DNA from: Ophiura sarsii
Taxonomy: Eukaryota > Echinodermata > Ophiuroidea > Amphilepidida > Ophiuridae
Length of the DNA: 64,000 bases
Assembly: GCA_035610835.1 (NCBI GenBank)
Contig: CM069458.1
Span: 29,971,449-30,035,448, forward strand
Direction: 5' to 3'
Shown here: in pieces, positions 22,636 to 33,896 of the stretch
Layout: every line of letters begins with the position of its first letter
How positions within the stretch are numbered: position 1 is the first letter of the stretch
Notes under the pieces: generated by a model
Databases searched by the model: none
What the model was told of the DNA's origin: nothing
Seen by the model: only the letters and a program-made list of their open reading frames with translations
Position numbers and translations under genes: made by a program

Positions 22636-23039
22636 TATATTTCTGTCAGCAAACCAATACAAACAGTACCATTTAACTGCATTCCAGGTCAGTACGTATA
22701 TAGAAGGCTCTTATGACCCACATAATTGGACATACTATATTAATGTGAGCTAAGACGTGAGTAATTCGCCTTGCCTTGTCTAGGTATATGCTTGCAAAAA
22801 AATCACAGTTGAGCATTGATCACTATTATCAGTTATGTCTGCTGCAGTGATTGGATGACAGGGCTGTGTGAAAATAGTGTGGGTGGCCTTTGTAAAACAA
22901 TGAAACCAAGTGTACTTGACGTTTAGGGTGGTCCTATTTAACACTATGCTGAAGTACCAAATACACACTGGATCAATGATGTGACCTTGCTAGAAAATAA
23001 GTTGATCTCTGCAACGAGCCTATTGAACATGTACCAGTA

Positions 23040-23668
23040 CAGGGTGTATCAATGTAAAGTCTCAATGTAAAGCCCAATTAATTATTATGATATCCTGAAA
23101 ATATGAGATCAATCCGATGAAAATTAAGAAAACTAGCATAATTTGCGTAAACCATGTCATTTACAGGTTTGTACAATGGGATTTACATTGTATAGACCAG
23201 TAAATAACGTGGTTCACGTTTCAATACGTTAACATAATTATAAACATAGAAAATAGTCTATCACTCAGTCAATAGCAAAGATTAGTTTGGTAATCCATTT
23301 AATTCTGGCACAAATCAATACTGGCTAAATAATCCACAAATTAGATGCATGCATATTCTGTGCAAATTGAAAAAGTTCTCGAACCCACTGTAAATGGTTC
23401 ATTAGCATGATAAGAAGTAGAATTGGCATACATAGTGTGCGCATTCATGTTACTCTACTGTTAATGACCATTGTACATACTACACAATAGATTGCCTTGC
23501 CTAATAGGTCACAACTTCCTTAATTAATTATGGATATTTCTCATCTTTTCAGGATTTTATCTTTATCGGTTGTACTTTACATTGAAATAAAAATTGGTCA
23601 TGCTTCAGTGATTTAACAAGGATTAAAACCATCATCAAAAAGTGTCCTAATTTTTTTGATACACCCTG
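23040..23668. mobile_element. MITE with CAGGGTGTATCAA termini (2)
   Basis: CAGGGTGTATCAA at the left and TTGATACACCCTG at the right, TA on both sides (23038-23039, 23669-23670). Beyond the ends, the arms share only blocks such as AATTAATTATKRTGATAT. Likely a distant relative of the element at 21548. Confidence 0.8.
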
Positions 23669-23831
23669 TACAGGTTTGTTTCATTATCTGTAGTATCATA
23701 CTCACTGCCGCGAGAAAAATGCCTGAACTTAACTTAAGAATCCCAGACTGTAACTTTGAACATCCAATGCATGAAGGAAGTATTCTTTAAACAAATAATT
23801 AATTACAAAATGAATAGAAAAGATGATTTAC

Positions 23832-26279
23832 CTGTTGGTGGCTCTGGTCCCAATAACGTTGTAGTAGGTAACACTGTTGGTAATGTTGGTGGTACTGTTG
23901 CTGGTGTTAGAAGTTCAGTTGGTGGTTCAGTTGGTGGTTCAGTTGGAGGTACTGTTGGTGGTTCTGTTGGTGGTACCGTTGGTGGTTCAGTTGGAGGTAC
24001 TGTTGGTGGTTCAGTTGGTGGTTCAGTTGGAGGTACTGTTGGTGGTTCAGTTGGAGGTACTGTTGATGGTTCTGTTGGTGGTACTGTTGGTGGTTCAGTT
24101 GGAGGTACTGTTGGTGGTTCAGTTGGAGGTACTGTTGGTGGTTCTGTTGGTGGTACTGTTGGTGGTTCAGTTGGTGGTACTGTTGGTGGTTCAGTTGGAG
24201 GTACTGTTGGTGGTTCAGTTGGAGGTACTGTTGGTGGTTCTGTTGGTGGTACTGTTGGTGGTTCTGTTGGTGGTTCTGTTGGTGGTTCTGTTGGAGGTAC
24301 TGTTGGTGGTTCAGTTGGAGGTACTGTTGGTGGTTCTGTTGGTGGTACTGTTGGTGGTTCTGTTGGTGGTTCTGTTGGTGGTTCTGTTGGTGGTTCAGTT
24401 GGAGGTACTGTTGGTGGTTCAGTTGGAGGTACTGTTGGTGGTTCTGTTGGTGGTACTGTTGGTGGTTCAGTTGGAGGTACTGTTGGTGGTTCAGTTGGAG
24501 GTACTGTTGGTGGTTCTGTTGGTGGTACTGTTGGTGGTTCTGTTGGTGGTTCTGTTGGTGGTTCTGTTGGAGGTACTGTTGGTGGTTCTGTTGGTGGTTC
24601 TGTTGGAGGTACTGTTGGTGGTTCTGTTGGTGGTACTGTTGGTGGTTCTGTTGGTGGTTCAGTTGGTGGTTCAGTTGGAGGTACTGTTGGTGGTTCAGTT
24701 AGAGGTACTGTTGGTGGTTCTGTTGGTGGTACTGTTGGTGGTTCTGTTGGTGGTTCTGTTGGTGGTTCTGTTGGTGGTTCTGTTGGAGGTACTGTTGGTG
24801 GTTCTGTTGGTGGTACTGTTGGTGGTTCTGTTGGTGGTACTGTTGGTGGTTCAGTTGGAGGTACTGTTGGTGGTTCTGTTGGTGGTACTGTTGGTGGTTC
24901 AGTTGGAGGTACTGTTGGTGGTTCAGTTGGAGGTACTGTTGGTGGTTCTGTTGGTGGTACTGTTGGTGGTTCAGTTGGAGGTACTGTTGGTGGTTCAGTT
25001 GGAGGTACTGTTGGTGGTTCTGTTGGTGGTTCTGTTGGTGGTTCTGTTGGTGGTTCTGTTGGAGGTACTGTTGGTGGTTCTGTTGGTGGTTCTGTTGGAG
25101 GTACTGTTGGTGGTTCTGTTGGTGGTACTGTTGGTGGTTCTGTTGGTGGTTCAGTTGGTGGTTCAGTTGGAGGTACTGTTGGTGGTTCAGTTGGAGGTAC
25201 TGTTGGTGGTTCTGTTGGTGGTACTGTTGGTGGTTCAGTTGGAGGTACTGTTGGTGGTTCAGTTGGAGGTACTGTTGGTGGTTCTGTTGGTGGTACTGTT
25301 GGTGGTTCAGTTGGAGGTACTGTTGGTGGTTCAGTTGGAGGTTCTGTTGGTGGTACTGTTGGTGGTTCAGTTGGAGGTACTGTTGGTGGTTCAGTAGGAG
25401 GTACTGTTGGTGGTTCTGTTGGTGGTACTGTTGGTGGTTCAGTTGGAGGTACTGTTGGTGGTTCAGTTGGAGGTACTGTTGATGGTTCTGTTGGTGGTAT
25501 TGTTGGTGGTTCAGTTGGAGGTACTGTTGGTGGTTCAGTTGGAGGTACTGTTGGTGGTTCTGTTGGTGGTACTGTTGGTGGTTCAGTTGGTGGTACTGTT
25601 GGTGGTTCAGTTGGAGGTACTGTTGGTGGTTCAGTTGGTGGTACTGTTGGTGGTTCAGTTGGAGGTACTGTTGGTGGTTCAGTTGGAGGTACTGTTGGTG
25701 GTTCAGTTGGAGGTTCTGTTGGTGGTACTGTTGGTGGTTCAGTTGGAGGTACTGTTGGTGGTTCTGTTGGTGGTACTGTTGGTGGTTCAGTTGGTGGTAC
25801 TGTTGGTGGTTCAGTTGGAGGTACTGTTGGTGGTTCAGTTGGAGGTACTGTTGGTGGTTCTGTTGGTGGTACTGTTGGTGGTTCTGTTGGTGGTTCTGTT
25901 GGTGGTTCAGTTGGAGGTACTGTTGGTGGTTCAGTTGGAGGTACTGTTGGTGGTTCTGTTGGTGGTACTGTTGGTGGTTCAGTTGGAGGTACTGTTGGTG
26001 GTTCAGTTGGAGGTACTGTTGGTGGTTCTGTTGGTGGTACTGTTGGTGGTTCTGTTGGTGGTTCTGTTGGAGGTACTGTTGGTGGTTCTGTTGGTGGTTC
26101 AGTTGGAGGTACTGTTGGTGGTTCTGTTGGTGGTACTGTTGGTGGTTCAGTTGGAGGTTCAGTTGGAGGTTCAGTTGGTGGTTCAGTTGGAGGTTCAGTT
26201 GGTGGTATCGTTGGTGGTTCTGTTGGAGGTACTGTCGGTGGGTCAGTTTGAGGTTCAGTTGGTGGTTCAGTCGGAGGTT
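23832..26279 (-). CDS. Exon 12 (mucin exon D): PPTE/PPTV repeat exon
   Basis: An 816-codon open exon made almost wholly of four-residue units PPTE and PPTV, often strictly alternating, so the 12-bp DNA unit is organised into longer 24- and 60-bp-type patterns. It ends TPATVPPTLPTVLPTTT, then GPEPPTG before donor G|GTAAAT. The dense Thr suggests mucin-type O-glycosylation and an extended rod. Unlike exons 13-15 it lacks the Ser/Thr-rich leader block: its acceptor (ACAACAG) lies next to a (TAA)n tail of an L2-like repeat at 26286-26345. Length may vary between alleles or be collapsed in assembly. Confidence 0.82.
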
Positions 26280-26285
26280 CTGTTG

Positions 26286-26345
26286 TATAATTATAATTAT
26301 AATAATAATAATAATAACTCGGATTTATAACGCGCACTTATCCAT
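26286..26345 (-). repeat. L2-like 3' tail with (TAA)n abutting mucin exon D
   Basis: TATAATTATAATTATAATAA followed by TAA repeats and CGGATTTATAACGCGCACTT resemble the tail of the L2-type LINE at 753. Its trinucleotide end stops a few bases from the acceptor of exon 12, in the orientation of the host gene. Confidence 0.65.
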
Positions 26346-26897
26346 CCTTTAATGTAACATTAAGAAGGGGGGAAGGAAAAAAGTTTGACAAGATGACTGA
26401 ATTTTAAGTATAGGCCTATGTCCAAAACAAATGCCAAACTGTGTTTTTTTAATTTTAAATAAGATCAGAAGAAATGCTATTTTATCAAAGGTTTTGGACA
26501 AAAATCCCCATAATAATAGTAATAATAATACAGTACATTTTATTATAATGCAAATCTCTTACGGGACGGATCCACAGCACCAAATAAGTTCCCTATTGCT
26601 GTGTGTGTGGTTAAGAGGTCAAAAGAGGTCAAATTTAAATGGTTCCTTCAAATCATTGTTTGTATTGAAGATCTAGATGTCTTCTGCCTCAAAACAATCA
26701 ACTTTGTGGGGGTTGACCAGCATTTGTTTTGCTACCACCTAATTAAAGTTGTATGATCCAATCACTTTTTGGGGGATATGACTTCAGAAGAACCCCCATA
26801 TTTTTTTTTCATTATGTCTAAAAATGGTCCATTTAGAAATTATAGGCTAAAATGTGGTGAATTACTGCCAAAGGTGGTTAACCACCAGCCAGTTTGT
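26346..26897. other. Intron 11: no gene seen
   Basis: AT-rich intron sequence with an AATAATAATA microsatellite at about 26513-26530. Nothing else is supported. Confidence 0.4.
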
Positions 26898-27224
26898 ATA
26901 CTACTCAATGGGCAAATGTATTGTGACCGTGTGCTTCTAAAATAAGAACCATTGGAGTTATGCAACTCAAACTTTGGAATGTGACAATTTTAAGGACGAT
27001 TTTTCATGTAAAATAGAAAACATCAAGTTCAAAATCAGGCCAGCTACCAGAACAGCTACTACTACTCAATGGGCAAATGTATTGTGACCTTGTGCTTCTA
27101 AAATAAGAACCATTGGAGTAATGCAACTCAAACTTTGGAATGTGACAATTTTAAGGATGATTTTTCATGTAAAATAGAAAACATCAAGTTCAAAATCAGG
27201 CCAGCTACCAGAACAGCTACCTTT
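26898..27224. repeat. Two-copy tandem repeat of about 163 bp
   Basis: CTACTCAATGGGCAAATGTA through CCAGCTACCAGAACAGCTAC occurs twice in a row with only a few substitutions. Confidence 0.88.
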
Positions 27225-27614
27225 AAATCTAGCTTATGTACAACAGGCTGTCGAAGAATTTTAGGTCTATAAATCGGTGGAAACGGTGAAATCATGTAAA
27301 ATACTGAAAGTCCATAAAAAGCTACTGATTTTGGGCCTAATATGGAGGAAACAATCTACAAATGCCAAATTATGAAACATTTAGGTACATACAGCTGCAC
27401 TTTGTATATACCTTTTTAGGACATTACCGAGGGGTCTATAAATAAACAACAGCAGATATTTCTTGAAAGTGTCCGTTATGCACTTCCAGGTTTACGCACG
27501 CATTGGTGGAATTATGTCTATAGCATTATGACGCTGACTATCCCCTCCCCCTCCCCTCCCCCTCCCCCATTCCTTGTGCTGAGGGTGGGAAAGTAACTGT
27601 AGAGCAACACTGAC

Positions 27615-27851
27615 CTGTGGGACCAACGGTTGGCCCAATAGTACTCGCAACAGCAACACTCGTCAGGAGCGGAGTAGGGACAATGGCTGGCACTGTCGTG
27701 AGATGACGCGTAACGATTAAATCAGGGTCCTCGCAGCTGACGCCATCCCTCTGTAATTCGTACTGGACTTCGCACGCACATTTATAAGAGCCCATGATAT
27801 TAATGCAGATCTGGTCACAGTCGGCCGTGCTACGAAAGCACTCATCAATGT
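27615..27851 (-). CDS. Exon 11: calcium-binding-type EGF plus Thr/Pro/Val stalk
   Basis: Phase 1-1, 79 residues. DIDECFRSTADCDQIC, then GSYKCACEVQYELQRDG and SCED are a classic EGF-CA module (D-x-D-E-C start; C-x-C; D-G-x-x-C end). After it come about 36 residues rich in Thr, Pro, Val and Ala ending PTVGPT, which passes straight into the PPTE repeats of exon 12. Acceptor TTTCTAG, donor G|GTCAGT. Confidence 0.9.
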
Positions 27852-28221
27852 CTAGAAAAGTAACGCAAGTGGTATTTAAACTGTTGTCATGCTGACAATT
27901 CTCGTTCACTTTTTTTTATGCGAGTTTCAAAAACAGGACCCACTATGGTAAAAGTAATGATTGTTGCTGCATGGTCATCATTATAGTTTGATCAGTTCCA
28001 AATTAGCGAGGAATATTATCGGTTTTTATCTCTCCGCGCACAAAAATAATCCAAGCTTACGCGCGCGATTATGGCCACACGCACACGTTTTTTGCTGCAC
28101 GCATGCATCACGCATATGATACACAGTGCATTTGTTGGCTTCACGCACACCCGCATATTTCTGTATAATTCATTCGCTCCTGTAATGAGGCTTCGCCAAT
28201 TTGGAGCTAATCAAACTTATA
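27852..28221. other. Intron 10: no gene seen
   Basis: Includes a stretch (28035-28160) rich in alternating CG/CA (ACGCGCGCGA, CACACGCAC). No supported feature. Confidence 0.4.
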
Positions 28222-28838
28222 CACCTAGCACAAAAAGTCCCTGACCAGGTGCTTTTGTGGTTGGCTAATTCAAAAATAGATAATCGGTACCAAAAATCTG
28301 AGATATACATTAAATGAGCAAATTTCTTCTCCGCAGTTTGATACCTCATTCAACAAAATCGAATGGATACTTTTAAAGTTATGACGATTTCAATGACCGC
28401 ACATAACAACAGCAAAGTTGCACTAGGTATATATAGGAAATTATTGATTTGTATGTGATTACTGTCATAACTGTGTGCTATCTGAACGAGCCACCTAGGT
28501 ATCTGGATGAATGGGTCTGGAGTGATTGCGGTATACAGGGTGTGACTAGCTGTGAAGATTAAACACCCCTGCTGATTAGCTGCGAGTCTTTACACACACA
28601 TTTTCACTGCATTATCACACACAAATGAATGATTTCCTATACCTAGTGCAACTTTGCTGTTGTTATGCACCGTCATTGAAATCGACATAACGTATCAATT
28701 CGATCTTTATTAATGAGGTATCAAACTGCGGAGAAGAAATTTGCTCATCTAATGTATATCTCAGATTTTTGGTAGCGATTATCTATTTTGAATTAGCCAA
28801 CCTCAAAGCACCTGGTCAGGGACTTTTTGTGCTAGGTG
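28222..28838. mobile_element. Foldback MITE, CACCTAGCAC termini (copy 2)
   Basis: Same family as 11331-11969: CACCTAGCAC...GTGCTAGGTG, TA on both sides (28220-28221, 28839-28840), and arms with ACCAAAAATCTGAGATATAC and its complement. One part of the right arm has a small deletion. Confidence 0.88.
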
Positions 28839-29397
28839 TATATATACTTTGTTCACCTCACTCTGTGCAGTGATGTCTGGGTGTATTCAAGTGATCGGTG
28901 CAGCATTTAAATGCGAGGCTGGGATTCATCATTGACTGCATACCTTACGTTAGCACATTACAATCATGCGCGCAATCATGGCCTGAAAAAATGTTTTTTT
29001 CCCGGCAAGCGATTCCAAATGTCCCTCCAAAATGGAATGCATTTCTTAATGAAAGAGTAACATTTCCCTCCAAATGCCAAAATTTCCCTCCAAATGCTCA
29101 AATTTCCCTGCAAGGAGCTTTCCGTATTGCCTACTTTTTCAGCCTGTGCGCGCAATGATGAAGTGCGCTCTTTGAAATACCCTGGGAGGTCACTGCACAG
29201 AGTTTTGTGAATAAGTAAATAGTAAAATCCTTGAAGATTACTGCTCGCGATAAAGGTTTTAAAAAAAGACCACATGAAATGACCATTCATTAGATATTAT
29301 TGTTAGTCAACATTTGAACTTGCAAAGTGTTTGTAAAAAATTGTCCTGAACGAATTTCTGTTTTTCTATACTGGTTTGAAAACCTACCCCATACAAC

Positions 29398-29581
29398 ATA
29401 TTGTCACGTACCCCCCTTATACATAAATTCACTGAGATATACCAGCAACATTTCGGAGCACCAGCCGGGAATCGAACCCGGGACCTTCCGATTAAATGTT
29501 GAACGCGCCAGTGTATAGACCAAAAGAGGACTTCCCCGGTCAGGTCTATGACACTAACACACTTATATATTGTGACAATAT
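29398..29581 (-). mobile_element. tRNA-derived SINE-like element with inverted ends
   Basis: On the minus strand there is an A-box-like TGGTCTATACACTGG and a strong B box GGTTCGATTCCC (about 29466-29482). The element ends in ATATTGTCAC and GTGACAATAT, a 10-bp inverted pair. A second copy at 15590-16850 carries a MITE. A tRNA-like core between inverted ends parallels the telomere-like units further right, although the sequences differ. Confidence 0.75.
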
Positions 29582-30213
29582 CCATGTATACTGGGTAAGG
29601 ATCGAAGCACTCAATCTTCTTGCAGAGTGCTCAATGCAATGCAGACCAAATGTGATGCGATCTGTAAAACCCGCCACATGGTGGCATTTTTCATATTGGA
29701 GATATTTATATCATAAGAAAGCTAAAACTGTGCTGATAACAGAACTGTTTCGATCATTTTTCTACGATTACTACAAAAAAAGTTATGAGTGAATGATGAT
29801 TGTGATGTAATAAAAAGCTACAAAACAATAAATCATGAAAACAGGCCAAAAAAGATACATAGTTCAATATAGAATAACATTATGAGGTTAATAATAAAAG
29901 GGACTTAAGTAAGTTTTTGAAGGTGAAATTTCATGAAAGATGATGACACAAAGTATTGGAATTAAATTTTCTTTTAAAAAATCTATACAAAAAATCTAAA
30001 AAAAATAAAAATTTGATTTTAATTTGACCCATAATCCCTAGTTCACATTTTGCGACATCCAACGGGTTTTCACAGATCGCATCACAAATATAGAATATTT
30101 GGTCATTATTTTCTTGAATACATATATTTATTTCTCAGTAAAAAACTTAACAGCACACTCCTTTCATCCTTGTGTTTCCCCCTCCTCTTATCCTCACCCC
30201 TTCCCCTTCTTAC
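29582..30213. other. Intron 9/10 region: no gene seen
   Basis: AT-rich; A-runs near 29960-30010 and a CT-rich tract 30160-30212 next to exon 10. No further support. Confidence 0.4.
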
Positions 30214-30261
30214 CTACACAGGTGATCCCATCCGCAGCCTTCTCATATCCATCAAAACACT
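30214..30261 (-). CDS. Exon 10: 48-nt half-EGF exon
   Basis: A micro-exon between acceptor TATTTCAG and donor G|GTAAGA, phase 1-1. It reads ECFDGYEKAADGITCVG, the last part of an EGF-like module (C-x-x-G-Y-x-x-x-x-D-G-x-x-C). The phase and content fit between exons 9 and 11, but the exon is short, so chance cannot be fully excluded. Confidence 0.7.
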   Translation of the reverse strand, partial: SVLMDMRRLRMGSPV

Positions 30262-30798
30262 CTGAAATAGAATATAGAAGTAAAAATGTATTCCATATTC
30301 CTTCCTAATAGAGGAGAAAAATGTAACACTTTCTACACAGCAGGCGACTGCAGAGGACAGTTGCAAAGGTTCATAAAATGTTTCAAATGCATTAAAATAA
30401 GTACAAAAATGCCTAGTATTTGTTCAGTAATCCTTGAGATAGAAAGTTGAGAGAGGTTTCTGAAAGATCTGTTTTGTACATGGTAAAACCAATAGCCGCA
30501 TGGAAAGTGTTAAAAGGATTATTCAAGTTGTTGCTGATGAGGCAGTTTTAGTAATGATGACGTCACAATATTGGGTATGGCTATATATCCCAACAGCACT
30601 TTCGACACAGACAACTGGGCGCGAATTTCAAATAATCACAGGTTAGGGATGTGCAGTTTAAATTTGTTTTATAGTATATTATATTTCTGTGATACTATTT
30701 GAGGCATAAACACATACTTAAAACAATATTATGTGATTTTTTTCAAACTTTTACACATATTTTGTTCTCTCTTATAGATATTTCGTCTTTATGCCATA

Positions 30799-31669
30799 GG
30801 GTAGGTGTGGGTAATACGGGACCTTTAAGACATTTGCATAATTAAAATACAAAATAACTGACTCAAATTTAAGCAAAGTTTGTTATTTGTAATCTACATT
30901 TTATAAACCTTTATTGTAATAAAAAACAGAGTCATTCTATGTTTGGTTTGGCTGTTATTATCAAATACTGACCTCATCATAAATGTCCCATCTTACCTAC
31001 ACGTGAAGGTAATATGGGACATTGTTTTGAGGACATTGTTTTGGTATGAAAAGTTATTTGACATTAGAGTAACTGTTAAAAAACTACAAATAATGGTCCA
31101 GTAATCCATTTAAGAGATAATAATGCATGAAGTACATTGGTACAAAAAAAAGGTACATTGCTACAAACAAAAAAAAACAAAAAAGTAGGGTAGGTGTGGG
31201 TAATACGGGACCTTTAAGACTTTTGCATACCGTCATGCTGGCTGTCCCATATTACCTTCACCAATTGTGAACCCACGGCTCCCATTCAATGCATTATAAC
31301 ACCAATGTACACTGTACTAGCGAAGCACACACACAATACATATTGGACCAACACCTGAAACATGCTTAATAATGCAAGAATTCAGGTCACGCCCCCTTTC
31401 CTTTTCTTTACCATCATATTCTATGAAAACACTATTTTTATATTATACCAAAAATATGGGTGCATTTTTCCTTACCTTGACAGGTTGTGGTGATTTTCTG
31501 GCTGGTAATTCTTCCGGTAGCTTTGATAATAGTCATGAAATTCACTAAGGGTTTGATCTATCTATAGAGGGCGCTATTTAAAGTGCTAGTAATGCCAGAC
31601 GGCTGTAGATGAGATTTCAGTGATGCAGTCCCATATTACCTTACGGTCCCGTATTACCCACACCTACCC
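30799..31669. mobile_element. MITE with GGGTAGGTGTGGGTAATACG termini
   Basis: The left end GGGTAGGTGTGGGTAATACG matches the right end CGTATTACCCACACCTACCC inverted, with TA on each side (30797-30798, 31670-31671). A second copy of the left end lies inside at about 31189-31226, which suggests nested insertion or internal duplication. Motifs of the GGTAATATGGGAC type recur through it. Confidence 0.85.
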
Positions 31670-31746
31670 TATAAGAGAGAGTGTTCTGACCAATCAGGTA
31701 AAGCTCAATTTTTGAAATTGTGCTGATCTTCAGATTTAATGCTCAC

Positions 31747-31887
31747 CATCGGGAAATACCTCACAAGTGAGGTACATTGTCATAGAGGTTGTGCAGTTTA
31801 CATCTACCCAGGTGCCGTCCGTTTCCAGGTATAGGCAGTCTGCCGCAGTGTCGTAGACTCCATTGGGTGGTTCTCCGTTGAGCCAAT
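31747..31887 (-). CDS. Exon 9: C-type lectin domain 2, C-terminal half
   Basis: Phase 1-1. It reads NWLNGEPPNG, ADCLYLETDGTWVDVNC and MYLTCEVFPD. The calcium motifs are altered compared with lectin 1: EPP in place of EPN/EPD and WVD in place of WND, so ligand binding may differ or be lost. I chose the donor G|GTGAGC at 31746 over the nearer GAG|GTATTT because only it keeps phase 1 and matches the CE...DG ending of exon 7. Confidence 0.88.
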
Positions 31888-32265
31888 CTGAAAGAAACAT
31901 GCATCAGTCTTTTCATCGTATTTTTAAAATTTGAATTTAAATGTTGAAAGAAAATGGTCATCTGAAAGAACTTATCATGCAGGGAGAACTCAAGTTTGAA
32001 AGGGAAGTAGGTGTAAGCATAGACCTTGAATATCGGTACAATCATGTCTATTGAAATCCCATTGAAATGTTGTGTAGAGCTGATACTATATGTGCATCTC
32101 GCTCACACCTGTATAAATGGCATGTTTGAAAAGCCCGGTAATAAATGTGGATACTGCTAGTCTATTGCAGCAACAGCATATCTCATAGTAGCGGATGGGA
32201 TATATAACAACAGTTTGAGAAAAGAAGCCACGGTGAAAATTCAAATATTTCTAATATTCTAAATA

Positions 32266-33634
32266 CGAGGGTCGTTCAATAAATAATGAAAGTGATCATG
32301 GTATGGGATGCATGAGTGATTCTATTGAGGGATAATGTGATCAATACAAAGTATGAACCTTTGACTTTCAAACAATACACTTTTGGATTGCTAGATACCT
32401 TTGGTTATGTAACGTCATTAACATAAACACAATAGGTTTCAGACACTGACTGAAATCTGTCAATTATTTGGCTGGATATGTAATATGTTGAATATGGGTT
32501 GATTGATACATTTGCGTATATCTTGGCAATGCAAGCATAAAAACAGATACCACTTGGCACATAGTTAGAACACACATTTATCTCTGTTTGACACTCTTTT
32601 TTAGATCTGAATTTCTTAATACAAACAAGAAGGGACCATCTCAAATACGCTTTTATTTAGCAAAATCCGCAATAATATACCTTAAAAAACAACAAAGGAT
32701 AAAGAACAATGGAGGGATTATAATTTGGTAAATTGTTGTGGGATGTAAAGCAATAATAGTAGGGATTTCAAGAGGAGCTGTTCATATAATTTCCTCAAAC
32801 CGGTGAAATTATGTGACGATTACTTTAACAATACATATCTAATAGCTCTAAAGATAACAGCTATAATAGAGGTTGTGGCAGCCATCTTTGATTGATACAT
32901 TTATGTATATCTTCATTTTGACTATCACAATATTTATACACATTGATTTATGCATTTTTCATTATTTCTGATTAGAATTTGAAGGCACAGTAAGCTTTTA
33001 TCTGGTAAATTTCATGATTTTAGCCATTTTTGGCCCAGTTCAAAATGATCTGCCGTCTGCGCATGCGCATATTTTTTGCAGGTTTCATGCGAATAAGTTC
33101 AGATAATTAGTTAGCTATCATATGGAATCTCCCAAACTGGTTAATTGCTTTGATTTTTCCTAATTTGTTTGATTTTCCGCAATATTAGTGATTCACTGAC
33201 TGGGCATTTTTCAATGAAATTGGCTATTTGAAATACTGATATTTGTATACTTTTTATTCAATTGCCTCTCCTTACTTTTTCCTCTTATATTACATATATC
33301 AAATTACTCAGGGATTAAAGTTATTGTCTTTTTTTATTTTACTTACACGAAAAAAATGGGATTTACCTGCTTCTGGTGTCATGTTATGCAATCTTCTTAC
33401 CACATGTTTCATACAAAAAAATTCAAATTTACCGCCAAATAACTGATTTAGCAGTGTCCTAAGTGTACATACTTTGAGACAATGCTATGACGTCATAGTT
33501 CACACTTAGAAATCCAAAACTGTATTGTTTGAAAGACAAAGGTTCTTACTTTGTATTGATCACACTATCCCTCAATAGAATCACTCATGCATCCCATACC
33601 ATGATCACTTTCATAACTTACTGAATGACCCTCG
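32266..33634. mobile_element. mariner-type MITE, CGAGGGTCGTTCAATAA termini
   Basis: The left TIR CGAGGGTCGTTCAATAAATA and the right TTACTGAATGACCCTCG are flanked by TA. The arms stay complementary for about 150 bp (GTGATCATGGTATGGGATGC and its complement). The termini resemble mariner elements, but there is no D,D34D transposase frame. Confidence 0.85.
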
Positions 33635-33652
33635 TATATTAAATTAATAATA

Positions 33653-33896
33653 TCGAGGGCTTAGAGGTAGAACTGACTATGTCCAAAAATGTCTTATGGA
33701 CATACACCTGCTGGACATGGCCTGTTTTGCAACAAAACTAAAAACACCTTCACGGACATAATCAAAAAGGGGGGGGTACGGGTACATAGACATAGACACT
33801 TTTTTCCACAGAAAGAAAGTTCATATCCATGTTACTTGTACAATTATCTGGACAAAGTCAAAATGGACATAGTCAGTTCTACTTCTACGCCCTCGA
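33653..33896. mobile_element. Short MITE, TCGAGGGCTTAGAGGTAGAA termini
   Basis: TIR TCGAGGG...CCCTCGA extended over about 35 bp (GAACTGACTATGTCCA at the left, TGGACATAGTCAGTTC at the right), TA on both sides. It sits only 18 bp from the previous MITE. Confidence 0.85.

Noticed and set aside
29398..29581. CRISPR or phage-type attachment repeat
   Set aside because: The setting is eukaryotic with introns, and the sequence shows tRNA A and B boxes and a dispersed second copy.
32266..33634. Autonomous mariner transposon
   Set aside because: The termini are mariner-like, but no frame longer than about 80 codons and no D,D34D motif were seen.
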